DNA of 64,000 nt from Denitratimonas yunnanensis (SeqCode) (GCA_026410415.1 JAPMLR010000003.1:62001-126000), one strand, 5' to 3'; positions 28,113 to 38,755 are shown, counted from the stretch's first letter. Program-made: numbers and translations. Notes: generated by a model not told the origin, from the letters alone.

Positions 28113-29051
28113 ATGCCATCCGCCATTCCCACGCTCGACATTGCCCTTTTTGATACTGATCGTGCTGCGTTCGTTGCCGAGCTTGGCGCGGCCTATCGCG
28201 AATGGGGTTTTGCCGGTATCCGCAATCATGGCATTCCGCAGGCCTTGATCGATGGTGCCTACGATGCGTTCCAGCGTTTCTTCGCGTTGCCCGAGGAGGT
28301 GAAGAAGAAGTATCACGTCCGTGGCGGCGGCGGTGCGCGCGGCTATACGCCGTTCGGCATCGAAACGGCCAAGGGCAATGCGCACTTCGACCTCAAGGAA
28401 TTTTGGCACGTCGGCCGCGAACTGCCTGCCGGCAGCCATTATCGTGACGTGATGGCCGACAACCAGTGGCCGGAAGAAGTGCCCGAGTTCAAGCATCACG
28501 CCCTGGCGCTGTATGGCGCGCTGGATGACCTGGGCTCGCGCGTGTTGTCTGCGCTGGCTTTGCACATTGGCCTGCTGGAAAACTACTTCGCCGACAAAAC
28601 CAACGCCGGCAACTCCATCCTGCGCCCGATCCACTATCCGCCGATCACCACACCCGACGTGCCGAACGTGCGTGCCGGCGCGCATGAGGACATCAACCTC
28701 ATCACCTTGCTGGTCGGCGCCAGCGCCGAAGGATTGGAAGTGCTCTCGCGCAGGGGTGAGTGGGTGCCGTTCACGGCCGATGCCGACACCATCGTGGTCA
28801 ACATCGGCGACATGCTGCAGCGCCTGACCAACCACGTGTATCCATCCACCACGCATCGCGTGGTGAATCCGCCGGGCGACAAGGCGCGACAGCCGCGTTA
28901 CTCCACACCGTTCTTCCTGCATCCGAACCCGGATTTCCTGATCGACGTGTTGCCTTCTTGCATCACGGCGGAGAATCCGAGTCGTTATCCCGAGCCGATC
29001 ACGGCGCAGGGTTATCTGGAAGAACGTCTGCGCGAGATCAAACTGATCTGA
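28113..29051 (+). CDS. Isopenicillin N synthase family 2-oxoglutarate/Fe(II) dioxygenase
   Basis: 312 residues. N-terminal DIOX_N domain (IPTLDIALFD, GFAGIRNHGIP, FALPEEVKKKY) and C-terminal 2OG-FeII_Oxy domain. The Fe ligands H191, D193 (GAHEDIN) and H248 (THRV) and the 2-oxoglutarate-binding arginine R262 (RYSTPFF) are present, so the enzyme should be active. Bacterial members of this branch are often linked to amino acid or nucleoside oxidation, but nothing nearby gives the substrate. Single gene, divergent from the SBBP protein gene, followed by a shared terminator. Confidence 0.88.
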   Translation: MPSAIPTLDIALFDTDRAAFVAELGAAYREWGFAGIRNHGIPQALIDGAYDAFQRFFALPEEVKKKYHVRGGGGARGYTPFGIETAKGNAHFDLKEFWHVGRELPAGSHYRDVMADNQWPEEVPEFKHHALALYGALDDLGSRVLSALALHIGLLENYFADKTNAGNSILRPIHYPPITTPDVPNVRAGAHEDINLITLLVGASAEGLEVLSRRGEWVPFTADADTIVVNIGDMLQRLTNHVYPSTTHRVVNPPGDKARQPRYSTPFFLHPNPDFLIDVLPSCITAENPSRYPEPITAQGYLEERLREIKLI

Positions 29052-29149
29052 CGTGCGGGGCATCCGGGCGGAATGGAGCCTGCCCGGAACACGTTTCCGG
29101 CATCGTGCAGCGATGAGGTGGCAGGTTTCCTGCTACGAATGGCACGAAA

Positions 29150-29177
29150 AAAGAGCGCACCGGAAGGTGCGCTCTTT
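29150..29177. terminator. Bidirectional rho-independent terminator
   Basis: Perfect 12-base stem (AAAGAGCGCACC at 29150-29161, GGTGCGCTCTTT at 29166-29177) with a GGAA loop, A tract before and T tract after. Serves the convergent dioxygenase and M3 peptidase genes. Confidence 0.92.
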
Positions 29178-29201
29178 TTCTTGGCCGGTCTTTCTGCAGA
29201 A

Positions 29202-31391
29202 TCAATCGTCGGAAGACGCTTCCAGCCCGCGGCGGCGCAGCAGGTGCTGCGGGTCGGGCTTCTGGCCGCGCCAGTTCACGTACATCTGCATCGGATCCTG
29301 GCTGTTGCCGCGCGAGAGGATCTCGCGGCGGTAGCGGGTGCCCACTTCGCTGTCCAGGCCACCTTGCTGCTGCACGTAGGAGAAAGCGTCGGCGGCGAGC
29401 ACTTCGCTCCACATGTAGGCGTAGTAGCCGGACGAGTAGCCGCCGGCGAAGACATGCGCGAAGAACGGGCTGCGGTAGCGCGGCGGCACCGGAGCGTAGT
29501 CCACGCCGTGCTTGGCGAGCGCGGCCTGTTCGAACGCAGCCACGTCATCCACCTGCGCATCGGGCGGCAGCATGTGCCATTCCAGATCCAGCAGCGCGGC
29601 GGCGGTGTATTCGAGCGTGTCGAAGCCCTGGTTGAAGCTGCTGGCCTTCAGCATCTTTTCCAGCAGCGCCTGCGGGATCGGCTCGCCGCTCTGGTAGTGG
29701 CGGGCGAAGTTGGCCAGCACCTGCGGGTTCTTGTTCCAGTCTTCCTCGAACTGCGAAGGGAACTCGACGAAATCGCGTGCCACGGCAGTGCCGGCCAGCG
29801 AGGGATAACGCACCTTGGAGAACAGGCCGTGCACGCCGTGGCCGATCTCGTGGAACATGGTGGTGACTTCATCGAACGTGAGCAGCGCGGGCTGGCCTTC
29901 CACCGGCTTGGGAATGTTCATGACGTTGATCGCCACCGGCTTCTGGTTCAGAAGCTCGCTCTGGCCACGGAAGGTGGACATCCACGCACCGCCGCGCTTG
30001 CTTGGGCGGGCGAAGTAGTCGACGTAGAACAGTCCGATCTGGCTGTCGTCGCTGTCGATCACGTCGAACACGCGTACATCCGGGTGGTAGACCGGCAGGT
30101 CGGTGCGCTCGCGGAAGCTCACGCCATAGAAACGATTGAGGGCGAAAAACACGCCGTCTTTCAGCACACGATCCAGCTCGAAGTAAGGCTTCACCGATTC
30201 CGGGTCGAAGTCGTAATTCTTCGCGCGCACCTTCTCGGCATAGAACTCCCAATCCCATGGTGCCAGCTCGAAGTCCCCGCCGTCGGCGCGGATGGCGGCC
30301 TGAATCTGCTCGGCTTCGCGCTTGGCGTTGGCCACGGCGGCCGGCGCGACTTCGCTCATCATCGAGAGCACGGCTTCGGGCGTGCCGGCCATCTGGTTGC
30401 CGAGCGTGTAAGCCGCGTGATTCGGCGCACCGAGCAGGGCGGCGCGCTCGGCACGCAGCTTGGCGAGGCGGAGCACCATCTGGCGGGTATCGCCATCGCC
30501 ATCGACCAGGCCGCGGTTGGCCGAGGCTTCCCACACGCGCTGCCGAACGTCGCGGTTCTTCAGCGAGGTGAGCACCGGCTGGCGCGTGGTGTTGGTGATG
30601 CGAAGCAGCCATTTGCCTTCGTGGCCTGCATCCGTCGCGGCCTTCGCGGCGGCTGCGATGGCGGCATCGTCCAGGCCGTCGAGCTGCGTCACGTCATCGA
30701 TGATCACGGCGGCGCGTTCGGCCTGCTTCATCAGCGCCTGCTGGAAAGCGGTAGTCAGACTGGCTTGCTCTTCATTGATCGCGCGAACCCTGGCCTTGTC
30801 GGCTTCCGACACTTCTGCGCCAGCGCGCACGAAGCGCTGGTAGGTGACATCGATCAGTCGCAGGGTTTCAGGATCGTGCCCTGCAGTTTCGCGGGCATCG
30901 TAGAGCGACTTCACCCGAGCAAACAGCGCGGGGTCGAGCATGATCGCATCCTGATGCGCTGCCATCTTGGGGGCAATCTCGGACTGGATCGCGCGCAGCG
31001 CATCGTTGCTGTCGGTGCCGACGATGTTGAAGAACACCTGCGAGACACGCATCAGCAGGTCGCCGGAACGCTCCATGGCCTCCAGCGTGTTGCTGACGGT
31101 CGGGGGCTGGGGGTTGTCGGCAATGGCGCGGATTTCGGCCAGCTGCCGCGCCATCCCCTCGGTCAGGGCCGGCAGGTAGTGCTCCTCGCGGATGATGCGG
31201 AAGTCCGGCGCCTCCAGCGGCAGCGTGCTCGGACTGAAGAACGGATTGGTCTGCACCGAGGCATCGCCGTTCTGGGCCGGGGCGCTTTGCACAGGAGTGT
31301 TGGTTTCAGGGGCTTTGGCACCTTCCGAACAGGCGGAAAGACCGAGGGCCAGGCAGATCGCACTGGCAAGCGAGAGGCGGTTCAATGTCAT
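29202..31391 (-). CDS. M3 family oligopeptidase, lipoprotein (Dcp-like)
   Basis: 729 residues. Signal sequence MTLNRLSLASAICLALGLSAC with lipobox LSAC, so it is a lipid-anchored periplasmic or outer-membrane enzyme. The thermolysin-type zinc motif HEIGHGVHG of family M3 is intact, followed by the downstream glutamate region. FARPSKRGGAWMSTFRGQ and LLTFDEVTTMFHEIGHG resemble peptidyl-dipeptidase Dcp. Zn-dependent cleavage of dipeptides from the C-terminus of oligopeptides is the family activity. Ends with RRGLEASSDD. Divergent from thrS. Confidence 0.9.
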   Translation of the reverse strand: MTLNRLSLASAICLALGLSACSEGAKAPETNTPVQSAPAQNGDASVQTNPFFSPSTLPLEAPDFRIIREEHYLPALTEGMARQLAEIRAIADNPQPPTVSNTLEAMERSGDLLMRVSQVFFNIVGTDSNDALRAIQSEIAPKMAAHQDAIMLDPALFARVKSLYDARETAGHDPETLRLIDVTYQRFVRAGAEVSEADKARVRAINEEQASLTTAFQQALMKQAERAAVIIDDVTQLDGLDDAAIAAAAKAATDAGHEGKWLLRITNTTRQPVLTSLKNRDVRQRVWEASANRGLVDGDGDTRQMVLRLAKLRAERAALLGAPNHAAYTLGNQMAGTPEAVLSMMSEVAPAAVANAKREAEQIQAAIRADGGDFELAPWDWEFYAEKVRAKNYDFDPESVKPYFELDRVLKDGVFFALNRFYGVSFRERTDLPVYHPDVRVFDVIDSDDSQIGLFYVDYFARPSKRGGAWMSTFRGQSELLNQKPVAINVMNIPKPVEGQPALLTFDEVTTMFHEIGHGVHGLFSKVRYPSLAGTAVARDFVEFPSQFEEDWNKNPQVLANFARHYQSGEPIPQALLEKMLKASSFNQGFDTLEYTAAALLDLEWHMLPPDAQVDDVAAFEQAALAKHGVDYAPVPPRYRSPFFAHVFAGGYSSGYYAYMWSEVLAADAFSYVQQQGGLDSEVGTRYRREILSRGNSQDPMQMYVNWRGQKPDPQHLLRRRGLEASSDD

Positions 31392-31744
31392 GGCGAGGCT
31401 CTGGAATCTCTATGGAAAACAAGGGTGAAGCAACGTCTTTGGCAGACGATGACTGGCCAGCCTGCCCCAGTTCGCCGGTCTTTTGCATGTGCCATCTAGC
31501 ATGGTCGGTGATGCCCGCGCGTTGACATCGCCGCATCTGGCCGGATAATTCACGGCTTGGCCGCGCCGCTCTGGCCGCGACGCAAACGAAAGGAGCCCGG
31601 CGGGCAATCGCCGGAACAGTGTGCGACATGGGTACTGCCTTGCCCGTCACCTGATACCGGCTGGCTTCGGCTCCAGCCATGCGCCTGTTCTTTCGTTCCT
31701 GGATTCCCAAAGGCTTTCCGTGCACCGGAGAGTGGAGACACCCG
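31392..31744. other. Intergenic region holding the thrS promoter and leader
   Basis: 353 bases between the divergent M3 peptidase and thrS genes with no convincing gene. It holds a consensus-like promoter at 31522-31549 and about 190 bases of leader RNA with two hairpins: CCGGCG/CGCCGG (31597-31602 with 31609-31614) and GGCTGG/CCAGCC (31659-31664 with 31673-31678). In E. coli thrS a tRNA-like leader mediates autoregulation; whether these hairpins do so here is unknown. Confidence 0.5.
31522..31549 (+). promoter_or_regulatory. Promoter of the thrS-infC operon
   Basis: Perfect TTGACA (31522-31527), 16-base spacer, GATAAT (31544-31549). The best sigma-70 match seen in the window. Confidence 0.8.
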
Positions 31745-33655
31745 ATGATCACCATAACCCTCCCTGACGGCAGCCGCCGAGAGTTCGATGCACCCGTTTC
31801 CGTGATGCAGGTGGCCCAGTCCATCGGTCCCGGCTTGGCGAAGGCGACGGTCGCCGGCAAGGTCGATGGCCGCTTGGTGGATGCGAGCGACGTGATCGAT
31901 CGCGATGCGTCGGTATCGATCATCACACCCAAGGACAGCGAGGGCGTCGAGATCATTCGCCATTCCTGTGCGCATCTGGTGGGCCACGCGGTCAAGCAGC
32001 TGTACCCGACCGCCAAGATGGTCATCGGTCCGGTGATCGACGACGGTTTCTTCTACGACATCTGGTACGAGCGCGCATTCACGCCGGAGGATCTGGCCGC
32101 GATCGAGAAGCGCATGGCCGAACTCATCGCCACCGAATACGACGTGATCAAGCGGATGACGCCGCGTGACGACGTGGTGAAGGTATTCGAGGCGCGTGGC
32201 GAGGACTACAAGCTGCGCCTGATCGAGGACATGGGGCCGGAAGTGGCCGCCATGGGCCTGTACTTCCATCAGGAATACGTGGACATGTGCCGTGGCCCGC
32301 ACGTGCCGAACACGCGCTTCCTCAAGGCATTCCGTCTGATGCGCGTTTCAGGCGCTTACTGGCGTGGCGATTCGAAGAACGAACAACTTCAGCGCGTTTA
32401 CGGGACGGCCTGGTCCGACGAGAAGCAGCTCAAGGCGTACATCCAGCGCATCGAAGAAGCCGAGAAGCGCGACCATCGCCGCATCGGCAAGCAGCAGGAA
32501 TTGTTCCATCTTCAGGAAGAAGCGCCAGGCCTGGTGTTCTGGCACCCGAAGGGCTGGGCGATCTGGCAGGTGGTGGAGCAGTACATGCGTGGCGTGTACC
32601 GGGCCGGCGGCTATGGTGAAGTGCGTGCCCCGCAGATTCTCGATGTGAGCCTGTGGAAGAAGTCCGGCCACTGGGACAACTACCAGAACAACATGTTCTT
32701 CACCGAGTCGGAAAAGCGCACCTATGCGGTGAAGCCGATGAACTGCCCGGGCCATGTGCAGATCTTCAATCAGGGCTTGCACAGCTACCGCGATTTGCCG
32801 ATCCGTTACGGCGAGTTCGGCGGTTGCCATCGCAATGAACCTTCCGGCGCGCTGCACGGCATCCTGCGCGTGCGTGGCTTCACCCAGGACGATGGCCACA
32901 TCTTCTGCACCGAGGCGCAGGTCGAGGAGGAAGTGCGCACGTTTCACGAGCAGGCGCTGAAGGTTTACGCCGATTTCGGTTTCGAGGACATCCAGATCAA
33001 GATCGCGTTGCGACCTGACTCCCGCCTTGGCGATGACGCCACCTGGGACAAGGCCGAGGATGCATTGCGTTCGGCGCTGCGCGCCTCGGGCGTGGAATGG
33101 CAGGAACTGCCGGGCGAAGGCGCGTTCTACGGCCCCAAGATCGAGTACCACCTCAAGGATGCCATCGGCCGCACTTGGCAGCTGGGCACGATGCAGGTGG
33201 ACTTCATGATGCCCGGCCGCTTGGGTGCGGAGTATGTGGATGAAAACAGCAGCAAGCGCCATCCGGTCATGTTGCACCGGGCCATTGTCGGCTCGATGGA
33301 GCGCTTCATCGGCATCCTGATCGAACATCACGCCGGTGTTTTCCCGGCCTGGCTTGCACCGGTTCAGGCGGTGGTGCTCAATATCACCGATGCTCAGGCC
33401 GATGCCGTCGCAGCGCTTGGAAAAGCCCTTGCAAATCAAGGATTCCGGGTCACGACCGACTTGAGGAACGAAAAGATCGGCTATAAAATCCGCGAGCACA
33501 CCCTGCAACGCATTCCGTACCTGCTCGTGATCGGTGATCGCGAGAAGGAAAACGGCACGGTTGCGGTGCGCACGCGGTCGGGGGAAGATCTTGGGTCTAT
33601 GGCGCCGGAAGCGTTCATTGCCCGCCTTCGTGCCGAACAGGGTCCGCACGCCTGA
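31745..33655 (+). CDS. thrS: Threonyl-tRNA synthetase
   Basis: 636 residues from ATG 31745, the usual family length. TGS domain (1-62), editing domain with the catalytic HxxxH ([11 protein letters not shown]) and CRGPH, class II catalytic core with PMNCPGH (zinc cysteine), [21 protein letters not shown] (motif 2) and QDDGHIF, motif 3 in [14 protein letters not shown], and an anticodon-binding domain at the C-terminus. Charges tRNA-Thr in the cytoplasm. Followed after 42 bases by infC, as in E. coli. Confidence 0.97.
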   Translation: MITITLPDGSRREFDAPVSVMQVAQSIGPGLAKATVAGKVDGRLVDASDVIDRDASVSIITPKDSEGVEIIRHSCAHLVGHAVKQLYPTAKMVIGPVIDDGFFYDIWYERAFTPEDLAAIEKRMAELIATEYDVIKRMTPRDDVVKVFEARGEDYKLRLIEDMGPEVAAMGLYFHQEYVDMCRGPHVPNTRFLKAFRLMRVSGAYWRGDSKNEQLQRVYGTAWSDEKQLKAYIQRIEEAEKRDHRRIGKQQELFHLQEEAPGLVFWHPKGWAIWQVVEQYMRGVYRAGGYGEVRAPQILDVSLWKKSGHWDNYQNNMFFTESEKRTYAVKPMNCPGHVQIFNQGLHSYRDLPIRYGEFGGCHRNEPSGALHGILRVRGFTQDDGHIFCTEAQVEEEVRTFHEQALKVYADFGFEDIQIKIALRPDSRLGDDATWDKAEDALRSALRASGVEWQELPGEGAFYGPKIEYHLKDAIGRTWQLGTMQVDFMMPGRLGAEYVDENSSKRHPVMLHRAIVGSMERFIGILIEHHAGVFPAWLAPVQAVVLNITDAQADAVAALGKALANQGFRVTTDLRNEKIGYKIREHTLQRIPYLLVIGDREKENGTVAVRTRSGEDLGSMAPEAFIARLRAEQGPHA

Positions 33656-33684
33656 GATGACGTACAGTGCACATCATCCACTTT

Positions 33685-33700
33685 TGAGGATACTTACATC
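33685..33700 (+). promoter_or_regulatory. infC ribosome binding site with non-standard ATC start
   Basis: GAGGA (about 33686-33690) is 7 bases before ATC at 33698. The first in-frame standard start (TTG 33713) would remove the N-terminal residues ISTDK that lead into the conserved NRRNGEIR. Rare AUU/AUC starts are the known basis of IF3 autoregulation. Confidence 0.8.
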
Positions 33701-34219
33701 AGTACCGACAAGTTGAATCGCAGAAACGGCGAAATCCGCGTGCCGCGCGTGCGCGTGATCGGCTCCGATGGCGAAATGGTCGGCGTGCTCTCGCGCGACG
33801 ACGCCTTGCGCATGGCCGAAGACGAGGGGCTCGATCTGGTCGAAATCCAGCCGAATGCCGATCCGCCCGTCTGCAAGATCATGGACTTCGGCAAGTTCCG
33901 TTTCGAACAGCAGAAAAAGGCGTCCGAGGCCAAGAAGAAGCAGAAGCAGGTCGAGATCAAGGAGCTGAAGTTCCGACCGGTCACCGATGAGGGCGACTAT
34001 CAGATCAAGCTTCGGAACATGCGCCGCTTCCTCGCCGAGGGCGACCGGGTCAAGGTGGTGGTGCGCTTCCGCGGACGTGAGATGGCACACACCGAGCTGG
34101 GCTTGGCGATGACCCGTCGCATCGAGGAAGAGCTCAAGGAAGAAGTGGTCATCGAGCAGCGCCCCAAGCTGGAAGGCCGGCAGATGATCATGATGATTGC
34201 GCCGAAGAAGAAGATTTGA
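33698..34219 (+). CDS. infC: Translation initiation factor IF-3
   Basis: 173 residues from the ATC codon at 33698, decoded as initiator methionine. Binds the 30S subunit, checks initiator tRNA and start codon, and prevents 70S formation. N-terminal domain starts [20 protein letters not shown]; the linker is the basic [16 protein letters not shown] stretch; the C-terminal domain begins [20 protein letters not shown] and ends IAPKKKI. The AUC start allows IF3 to repress its own mRNA. A terminator begins 20 bases after the stop, whereas rpmI and rplT follow infC in most bacteria. Confidence 0.95.
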   Translation: MSTDKLNRRNGEIRVPRVRVIGSDGEMVGVLSRDDALRMAEDEGLDLVEIQPNADPPVCKIMDFGKFRFEQQKKASEAKKKQKQVEIKELKFRPVTDEGDYQIKLRNMRRFLAEGDRVKVVVRFRGREMAHTELGLAMTRRIEEELKEEVVIEQRPKLEGRQMIMMIAPKKKI

Positions 34220-34238
34220 TCGCACGGCCGCAATAACG

Positions 34239-34268
34239 AAAAAAGGCACCCGACAGGGTGCCTTTTTT
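34239..34268. terminator. Bidirectional terminator after infC
   Basis: 13-base arms, AAAAAAGGCACCC (34239-34251) with GGGTGCCTTTTTT (34256-34268), 4-base loop. Shared with the convergent membrane protein gene. Confidence 0.92.
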
Positions 34269-34283
34269 CGTGGGCCGCGATGC

Positions 34284-35264
34284 TCAGTCGGCAGGCTGCA
34301 GGGCGGGTTCGCGTGGGCGCGCGGCGAAGTCCCGTGCCTTCTGCCCCAGTTGTGCGAACTTGCCCGAGGCCGATTCCAGCTTGCCGGCCCATTCCGGGTT
34401 CGGGGTCTGACCCTCGATGGCCTTGAAGTAGCTCTGCAGCAGGGCGGTCATTGCCAGCGGATCGACCAGTGCGGCTTTGAGGCCCCAGGCCACGATGGCA
34501 GCGATGGCGAAAGTCCAGAACCCGCCGACCGAAGGCACGAACGCCGCCAGTGCTGCCACCGGCGCGAAAACGATGAGAAAGATGAGAAGGGTCAGTGCCC
34601 AGACGATCAGGGTCAGCCAGAGCGCGTTCTTCAGCAGGTTCTTGTAGTTTTGTGCGTACAGCACCAGTCCTTCGCGTGCACCGTCCCACGGGTTTTCGAT
34701 ACGGTTGCGAATGTTGTAGGCCAGAATCACTTCGTCCACGTAGGTGAGCGACAACGTGATGACGGCACCGGCGAACTTTGCCACGCCATCGAGGCCGGGA
34801 ATCGGCAGGAAGTTGGCGATACGCAGCATCATGCGGTTGAAGGCGCGAAGGATGCCGGCGATGAGCCGGTCAACGCCGAACAGCACCGAAGATTCGACGA
34901 AGCGTGCCTTCACCACGGAGGTGGCGTGCTCGATTTGTCCGCGACCCTGCGGAATCGCCTTGCCCTGGAGCAGTTCGACCAGTACCGCGATGTGGCCGGC
35001 CTTCACCAGGTAAAGCAGGTATTCGCGCACCCAGAACATCACGCCGCTGATGACGCCAAAGCCCAGCAATGCGCCCCAGAACGCGCCGCCCGTGGCGGCC
35101 TCCGCGCCACCGGCCCGGCCGATCACCCAACCGACGCCACCGCCACCACCGATGCCGATGACATAAGCCAGCGTGATGCCGGCATATACCGCCATGCGCA
35201 GCAGAAGAAAGGGCAGGGTGCGAAACAGCAGGCCGAGCACCTGCGACAGATTGAAGTCCCACAT
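34284..35264 (-). CDS. Multi-pass membrane protein of unknown function
   Basis: 326 residues from ATG 35264, with GGAGG 11 bases upstream. Five or six hydrophobic segments (about 18-45, 63-95, 175-200, 232-262 and 270-292). The loops contain AGHIAVLVELLQGKAIPQGRGQIEHATSVVKARF, DEVILAYNIRNRIENPWDGAREGLVLYAQNYKNLLKNA and a Gly-rich stretch GIGGGGGVGWVIG; these blocks look conserved but I cannot name a family with confidence. C-terminal tail is soluble. It lies 80 bases downstream of the large MscS-type channel gene on the same strand, so the two may be co-expressed. Confidence 0.7.
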   Translation of the reverse strand: MWDFNLSQVLGLLFRTLPFLLLRMAVYAGITLAYVIGIGGGGGVGWVIGRAGGAEAATGGAFWGALLGFGVISGVMFWVREYLLYLVKAGHIAVLVELLQGKAIPQGRGQIEHATSVVKARFVESSVLFGVDRLIAGILRAFNRMMLRIANFLPIPGLDGVAKFAGAVITLSLTYVDEVILAYNIRNRIENPWDGAREGLVLYAQNYKNLLKNALWLTLIVWALTLLIFLIVFAPVAALAAFVPSVGGFWTFAIAAIVAWGLKAALVDPLAMTALLQSYFKAIEGQTPNPEWAGKLESASGKFAQLGQKARDFAARPREPALQPAD

Positions 35265-35344
35265 GGGCTGATGAACCTCCTTGGCAACAAAGCAGGTGAT
35301 ACGGCACATGGTGCCTGTTCAGGACATCGTGGCGACCGGATGCA

Positions 35345-38300
35345 TCAGGCGCCCGCCGTGCGAGGGCCCTCCCCACCGTTGGACGGTTGCATTTCGATGC
35401 GCAGCAATCCGGGGCGCGACGTGGCGAGGTTGGACGCGTTCATCGCCTCGATGATGCGATGGTTGAGCGCGTTGCGAACATGGGTGCGATGTCCCAGTTC
35501 GGCCACGAACAAACGGAGCTCGAAATCGCAGGTGTTGGCGGAAATCTGGGTGAACCAGCAGCCAGGTGCAGGCTGGGCGAGTACCAGCGGCTCGTTGCGG
35601 GCCAGATCGAGCAGCAACTTGCGCACCTTCTGTGGTTCGGCATCCTGGGTGAAGCCGATCTTGAACACCACTCGCGTGACGGTATCGCTCAACGTCCAGT
35701 TGACGAAGCGGGAGGTGATGAAGGTCTTGTTCGGTACCACAACCTCGCGGTTGTCGGCATCGAGTATCGTGGTCGCCCGGGTGCGGATGCGGGTGACCCG
35801 GCCTTCCACTTCGCCGATGGTGATGGTGTCGCCGACGCGATAGGGCCGTTCGAACAGCACGATCAGGCCGGAGACGAAGTTGGCGAATATTTCCTGCAGG
35901 CCGAAGCCGAGGCCGACGGTCAACGCTGCTGCCAGCCACTGCAATTGGCTCCAGTGCACGCCGAAAAGACCCAAGCCGATCAGGGTGCCGGCGATGACGA
36001 TCAGGTAACGGCTGACGCTGGTGACGGCATAGCGGGCACCTGCATCGATGTGGATGCGCGAAAGCAAACCCAATTCGACCAGCCCCGGGAGGTTGCGTGC
36101 GGCGATGGCGGTGAATGCCATGATCAGAAGGCCGGCAAGTACAGCCGCAAGCGTGATGGGCGAGAGCAGTGGTGCACCGCTGGCGTCGGTACCCTTGACG
36201 CTCCACAGGGTGATCGTGTCGAGCCTGTCCAACGCCGGCAGCACGCCGGACCATACCCACAGGAGGCCCAGAGTCATGAGTACCGCGATCAATGCACGCA
36301 GCAGGCGACGTGTCTGCTGGTTGACGCTCTGGATGCTGAGGGCCTCGCTCTCCGGATCGGCGGGGACAACGGTGCCTTCGCTCTCTGCGTGGAGAGGGCG
36401 CATTGCGGATTCCTCGCCTGCTTCGCGCTGCGCATCGCTGCGACGCAGTGCCAGGCGGCGTTCGCCGAGCAGGAACCAGCGCGACACCAGCCCATGGAGT
36501 ATCGCCAGTGCGGTGGTGAGAAGCAGGCTCAGCCAGAGGCTGTGCACCAGCAGGATTGCCGTGAGCACGTAGCCTGCCAGTGCCAACACCGCGGTCGTTG
36601 CCAGGGCACCTGGCAGGCTCACGCGCAGTGTGCGTCGCAGGTGGGAAGGTTCCGGATCGGCGATACCGCGAAACGTCCACAGTGCACCGGGCGCGAGCAG
36701 GCGCCAGGCCATGAAGGCACCGACTCCGCAGATCAGCAACAGCATGGATCGCGCGACGGTATCCACCGCAGGCTCCTGCCCCCGCACGAAGGCCAGAGTC
36801 AGCAGGAACTGCGCAGGCAACAGCAGATACAGGAACCATGGCATCGCCCTGCTGATGGCCTCGCGGCGCCCCTGGGTCCAGCGAAAATGCTTTTGTGCGA
36901 CCCCGTTGTCAGCCACCAGCCAGTTCAGGAACTGGTAGAAGTACAGTCCGCCTGCCGTTGCGAGCAGAGCCTGTCCCAGCGAATCACTGAACCTTCCCGT
37001 TTCGCTTGCTTGTCGCAGCAACCATCCGATCAATGCCACAGGCAGCGGCAGGACCAGCGCGGCAAACCCGCTGGCGAGCAACGCACGCAGGGTGTGGCGG
37101 TAACGATCGGTACGCACTCGCAACAGGGGTTGAGCCAAGGCAGCGAGTCGTGTTGGCAGCCTGCGTCGTTGTTGCAGCAGTATCGCGAACAGCGCGCCGA
37201 CCATGGCCAGCAATGGCCAATCGCGTTTCGCCGCGTCATCCAGCAGCCCCATGGCGCCGAGGTAGCGCGATGGGTTGAGCATATCGGCCCAGCCTTCGGG
37301 TTGACGTTTGAGCCATGCCGGACCTGCTTGCTCGTGACTGGGAAACCACAGCAACTCACGGTCCAGCAGGTGCGCCAGTGTGGTGGCAAGTTCCAATTGC
37401 CGTGCCGATGCCGCTTCCAGTTCGGTAAACACGCGCAACAGTTCGCGTTCGGCCGAAGCCAGTCGTGCAACCAGTTCGACACGCGTGCCTAACAGTGCAT
37501 GCAGACCATCACGGGAGTGCGTGTCGATGGCGACAGCGTCTTCGTCGCCATTGCGCAGCAGCGCGTCAACGGCATCCACTGGAGAGGAAAGGGTGTCGGC
37601 TTCTTCGTCGAGATCGATCAGACGCAGTTGCACCCGTGCCAGATTGCGGCGGATTTGCGACAGATCCTGGCGAATCCGCATTGGGTCGTCGATGCGACGG
37701 CGCTCGTTCAGAAGGATGGAGCCAACGGCATCGTCGTGCGACTGCAGCGCCAGCCGGGCCTGAGTGTTGCGCAGTGTGTCGGCGACGTCGTCCGTGCGGA
37801 CACGGGTCCGGCGCAGCTGCTCGCTCGCCTGTCGCGTCGCGGATTCGATGGATGCCAACTCTTGTCCGAGCTGGATATTTCGCGCGGCTTCGGCAGCCAG
37901 CAGGGGGGACTGCTCGGTGCCGTCATCGGCTTCGCCGCGCAAGCGGGAATCCAGCGCCGTGAGCTCTGCATCGGTGCTGCGCGCGAGCAGCGAGGCGATG
38001 ACGTCGATCTGTCGTCGCACCAGTGTGGCTTGCCGTTGCAGGGAGCGCTGGGAGAGCTCCAGATGTCTGGCTTGGATCGGCAGTGCGGCACGTTCGGCGG
38101 AAAGGCGCTGGATGCGGGCCAGCCGAAGGCGCTGGTGGGCTTGTGCGGAGAGGGCGCCTATCTGCTGCGACAGCGTCGCGCCGGGTGATGGACCGAATGG
38201 CGAGTCCGGCACATCGGTCTCTCGGCGTGCTTGATCCAGATCTTGAGCGATGGCTGCGGGGCGCTGATCCACCACGGCCAATTGCGCCATGGTGTCGGCG

Positions 38301-38716
38301 ATGCGTGCGGAGAGGCTGATTGCTGCGGCGTCCAGATCGGCGGCTTGTTGCGTCAGTGCCGCGGGGGTGGCGCTGGTGTCGAGGCTTTCGCGCCATTGGG
38401 CGAACTGTTCGGATGGATCGGTGCGCAAGTCGGTGTCCAGTTCGTCGATCCGTGCTCTCGCACTGCTCGCGTTTCTGGAGATTTCATGCGCGCGGGCAAT
38501 TTCGGCCTCGGCCTCGGCATCGTCCGCTGCGGCGCGATCCAGCAGACTGGTCAGTGCATTGCGCCGAGTCTCATCGAGTGCCGTTTCGCCCGACAGTGCC
38601 TTGTGTGCCTGGACGATGTCCGCGGACAGGGAGGCGGAAGGATGTAACGGCTGCGCGAGGGATACCGGCGGAAGCAGGCAGAGTCCAAGTGACAGGAGGA
38701 GTGGTAGGTGTCGCAT
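35345..38716 (-). CDS. Large mechanosensitive channel, MscK/DUF3772 type
   Basis: 1123 residues from ATG 38716. A signal peptide (to about residue 22) is followed by a long periplasmic alpha-helical region (about 30-500) with many Glu, Arg, Gln and Ala residues and likely coiled coils. About eleven membrane helices follow. The C-terminal third is a complete MscS unit: pore helix [33 protein letters not shown], then the beta domain [30 protein letters not shown] and the cytoplasmic alpha/beta domain. Opens under membrane tension to release solutes during hypo-osmotic shock. Orthology to KefA/MscK is by architecture; no K+-specific feature is visible. Confidence 0.88.
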   Translation of the reverse strand: MRHLPLLLSLGLCLLPPVSLAQPLHPSASLSADIVQAHKALSGETALDETRRNALTSLLDRAAADDAEAEAEIARAHEISRNASSARARIDELDTDLRTDPSEQFAQWRESLDTSATPAALTQQAADLDAAAISLSARIADTMAQLAVVDQRPAAIAQDLDQARRETDVPDSPFGPSPGATLSQQIGALSAQAHQRLRLARIQRLSAERAALPIQARHLELSQRSLQRQATLVRRQIDVIASLLARSTDAELTALDSRLRGEADDGTEQSPLLAAEAARNIQLGQELASIESATRQASEQLRRTRVRTDDVADTLRNTQARLALQSHDDAVGSILLNERRRIDDPMRIRQDLSQIRRNLARVQLRLIDLDEEADTLSSPVDAVDALLRNGDEDAVAIDTHSRDGLHALLGTRVELVARLASAERELLRVFTELEAASARQLELATTLAHLLDRELLWFPSHEQAGPAWLKRQPEGWADMLNPSRYLGAMGLLDDAAKRDWPLLAMVGALFAILLQQRRRLPTRLAALAQPLLRVRTDRYRHTLRALLASGFAALVLPLPVALIGWLLRQASETGRFSDSLGQALLATAGGLYFYQFLNWLVADNGVAQKHFRWTQGRREAISRAMPWFLYLLLPAQFLLTLAFVRGQEPAVDTVARSMLLLICGVGAFMAWRLLAPGALWTFRGIADPEPSHLRRTLRVSLPGALATTAVLALAGYVLTAILLVHSLWLSLLLTTALAILHGLVSRWFLLGERRLALRRSDAQREAGEESAMRPLHAESEGTVVPADPESEALSIQSVNQQTRRLLRALIAVLMTLGLLWVWSGVLPALDRLDTITLWSVKGTDASGAPLLSPITLAAVLAGLLIMAFTAIAARNLPGLVELGLLSRIHIDAGARYAVTSVSRYLIVIAGTLIGLGLFGVHWSQLQWLAAALTVGLGFGLQEIFANFVSGLIVLFERPYRVGDTITIGEVEGRVTRIRTRATTILDADNREVVVPNKTFITSRFVNWTLSDTVTRVVFKIGFTQDAEPQKVRKLLLDLARNEPLVLAQPAPGCWFTQISANTCDFELRLFVAELGHRTHVRNALNHRIIEAMNASNLATSRPGLLRIEMQPSNGGEGPRTAGA

Positions 38717-38726
38717 GGGGTCCAAC

Positions 38727-38755
38727 TTGCGCCCGGCGGCAGGCAAAGGTATCAT
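38727..38755 (+). promoter_or_regulatory. Probable promoter of rpmE2
   Basis: TTGCGC (38727-38732), 17-base spacer, TATCAT (38750-38755). Confidence 0.45.

Noticed and set aside
29073-31499. Plus-strand open frame (808 codons) over the M3 peptidase gene
   Set aside because: The other strand encodes an intact zinc peptidase with signal and HEIGH motif; this frame shows only composition-driven Val/His/Gly/Arg sequence.
35387-37492. Plus-strand open frame (701 codons) opposite the MscS-type channel
   Set aside because: The minus-strand product has a complete MscS domain; this frame is Gln/Arg/His-rich without motifs.
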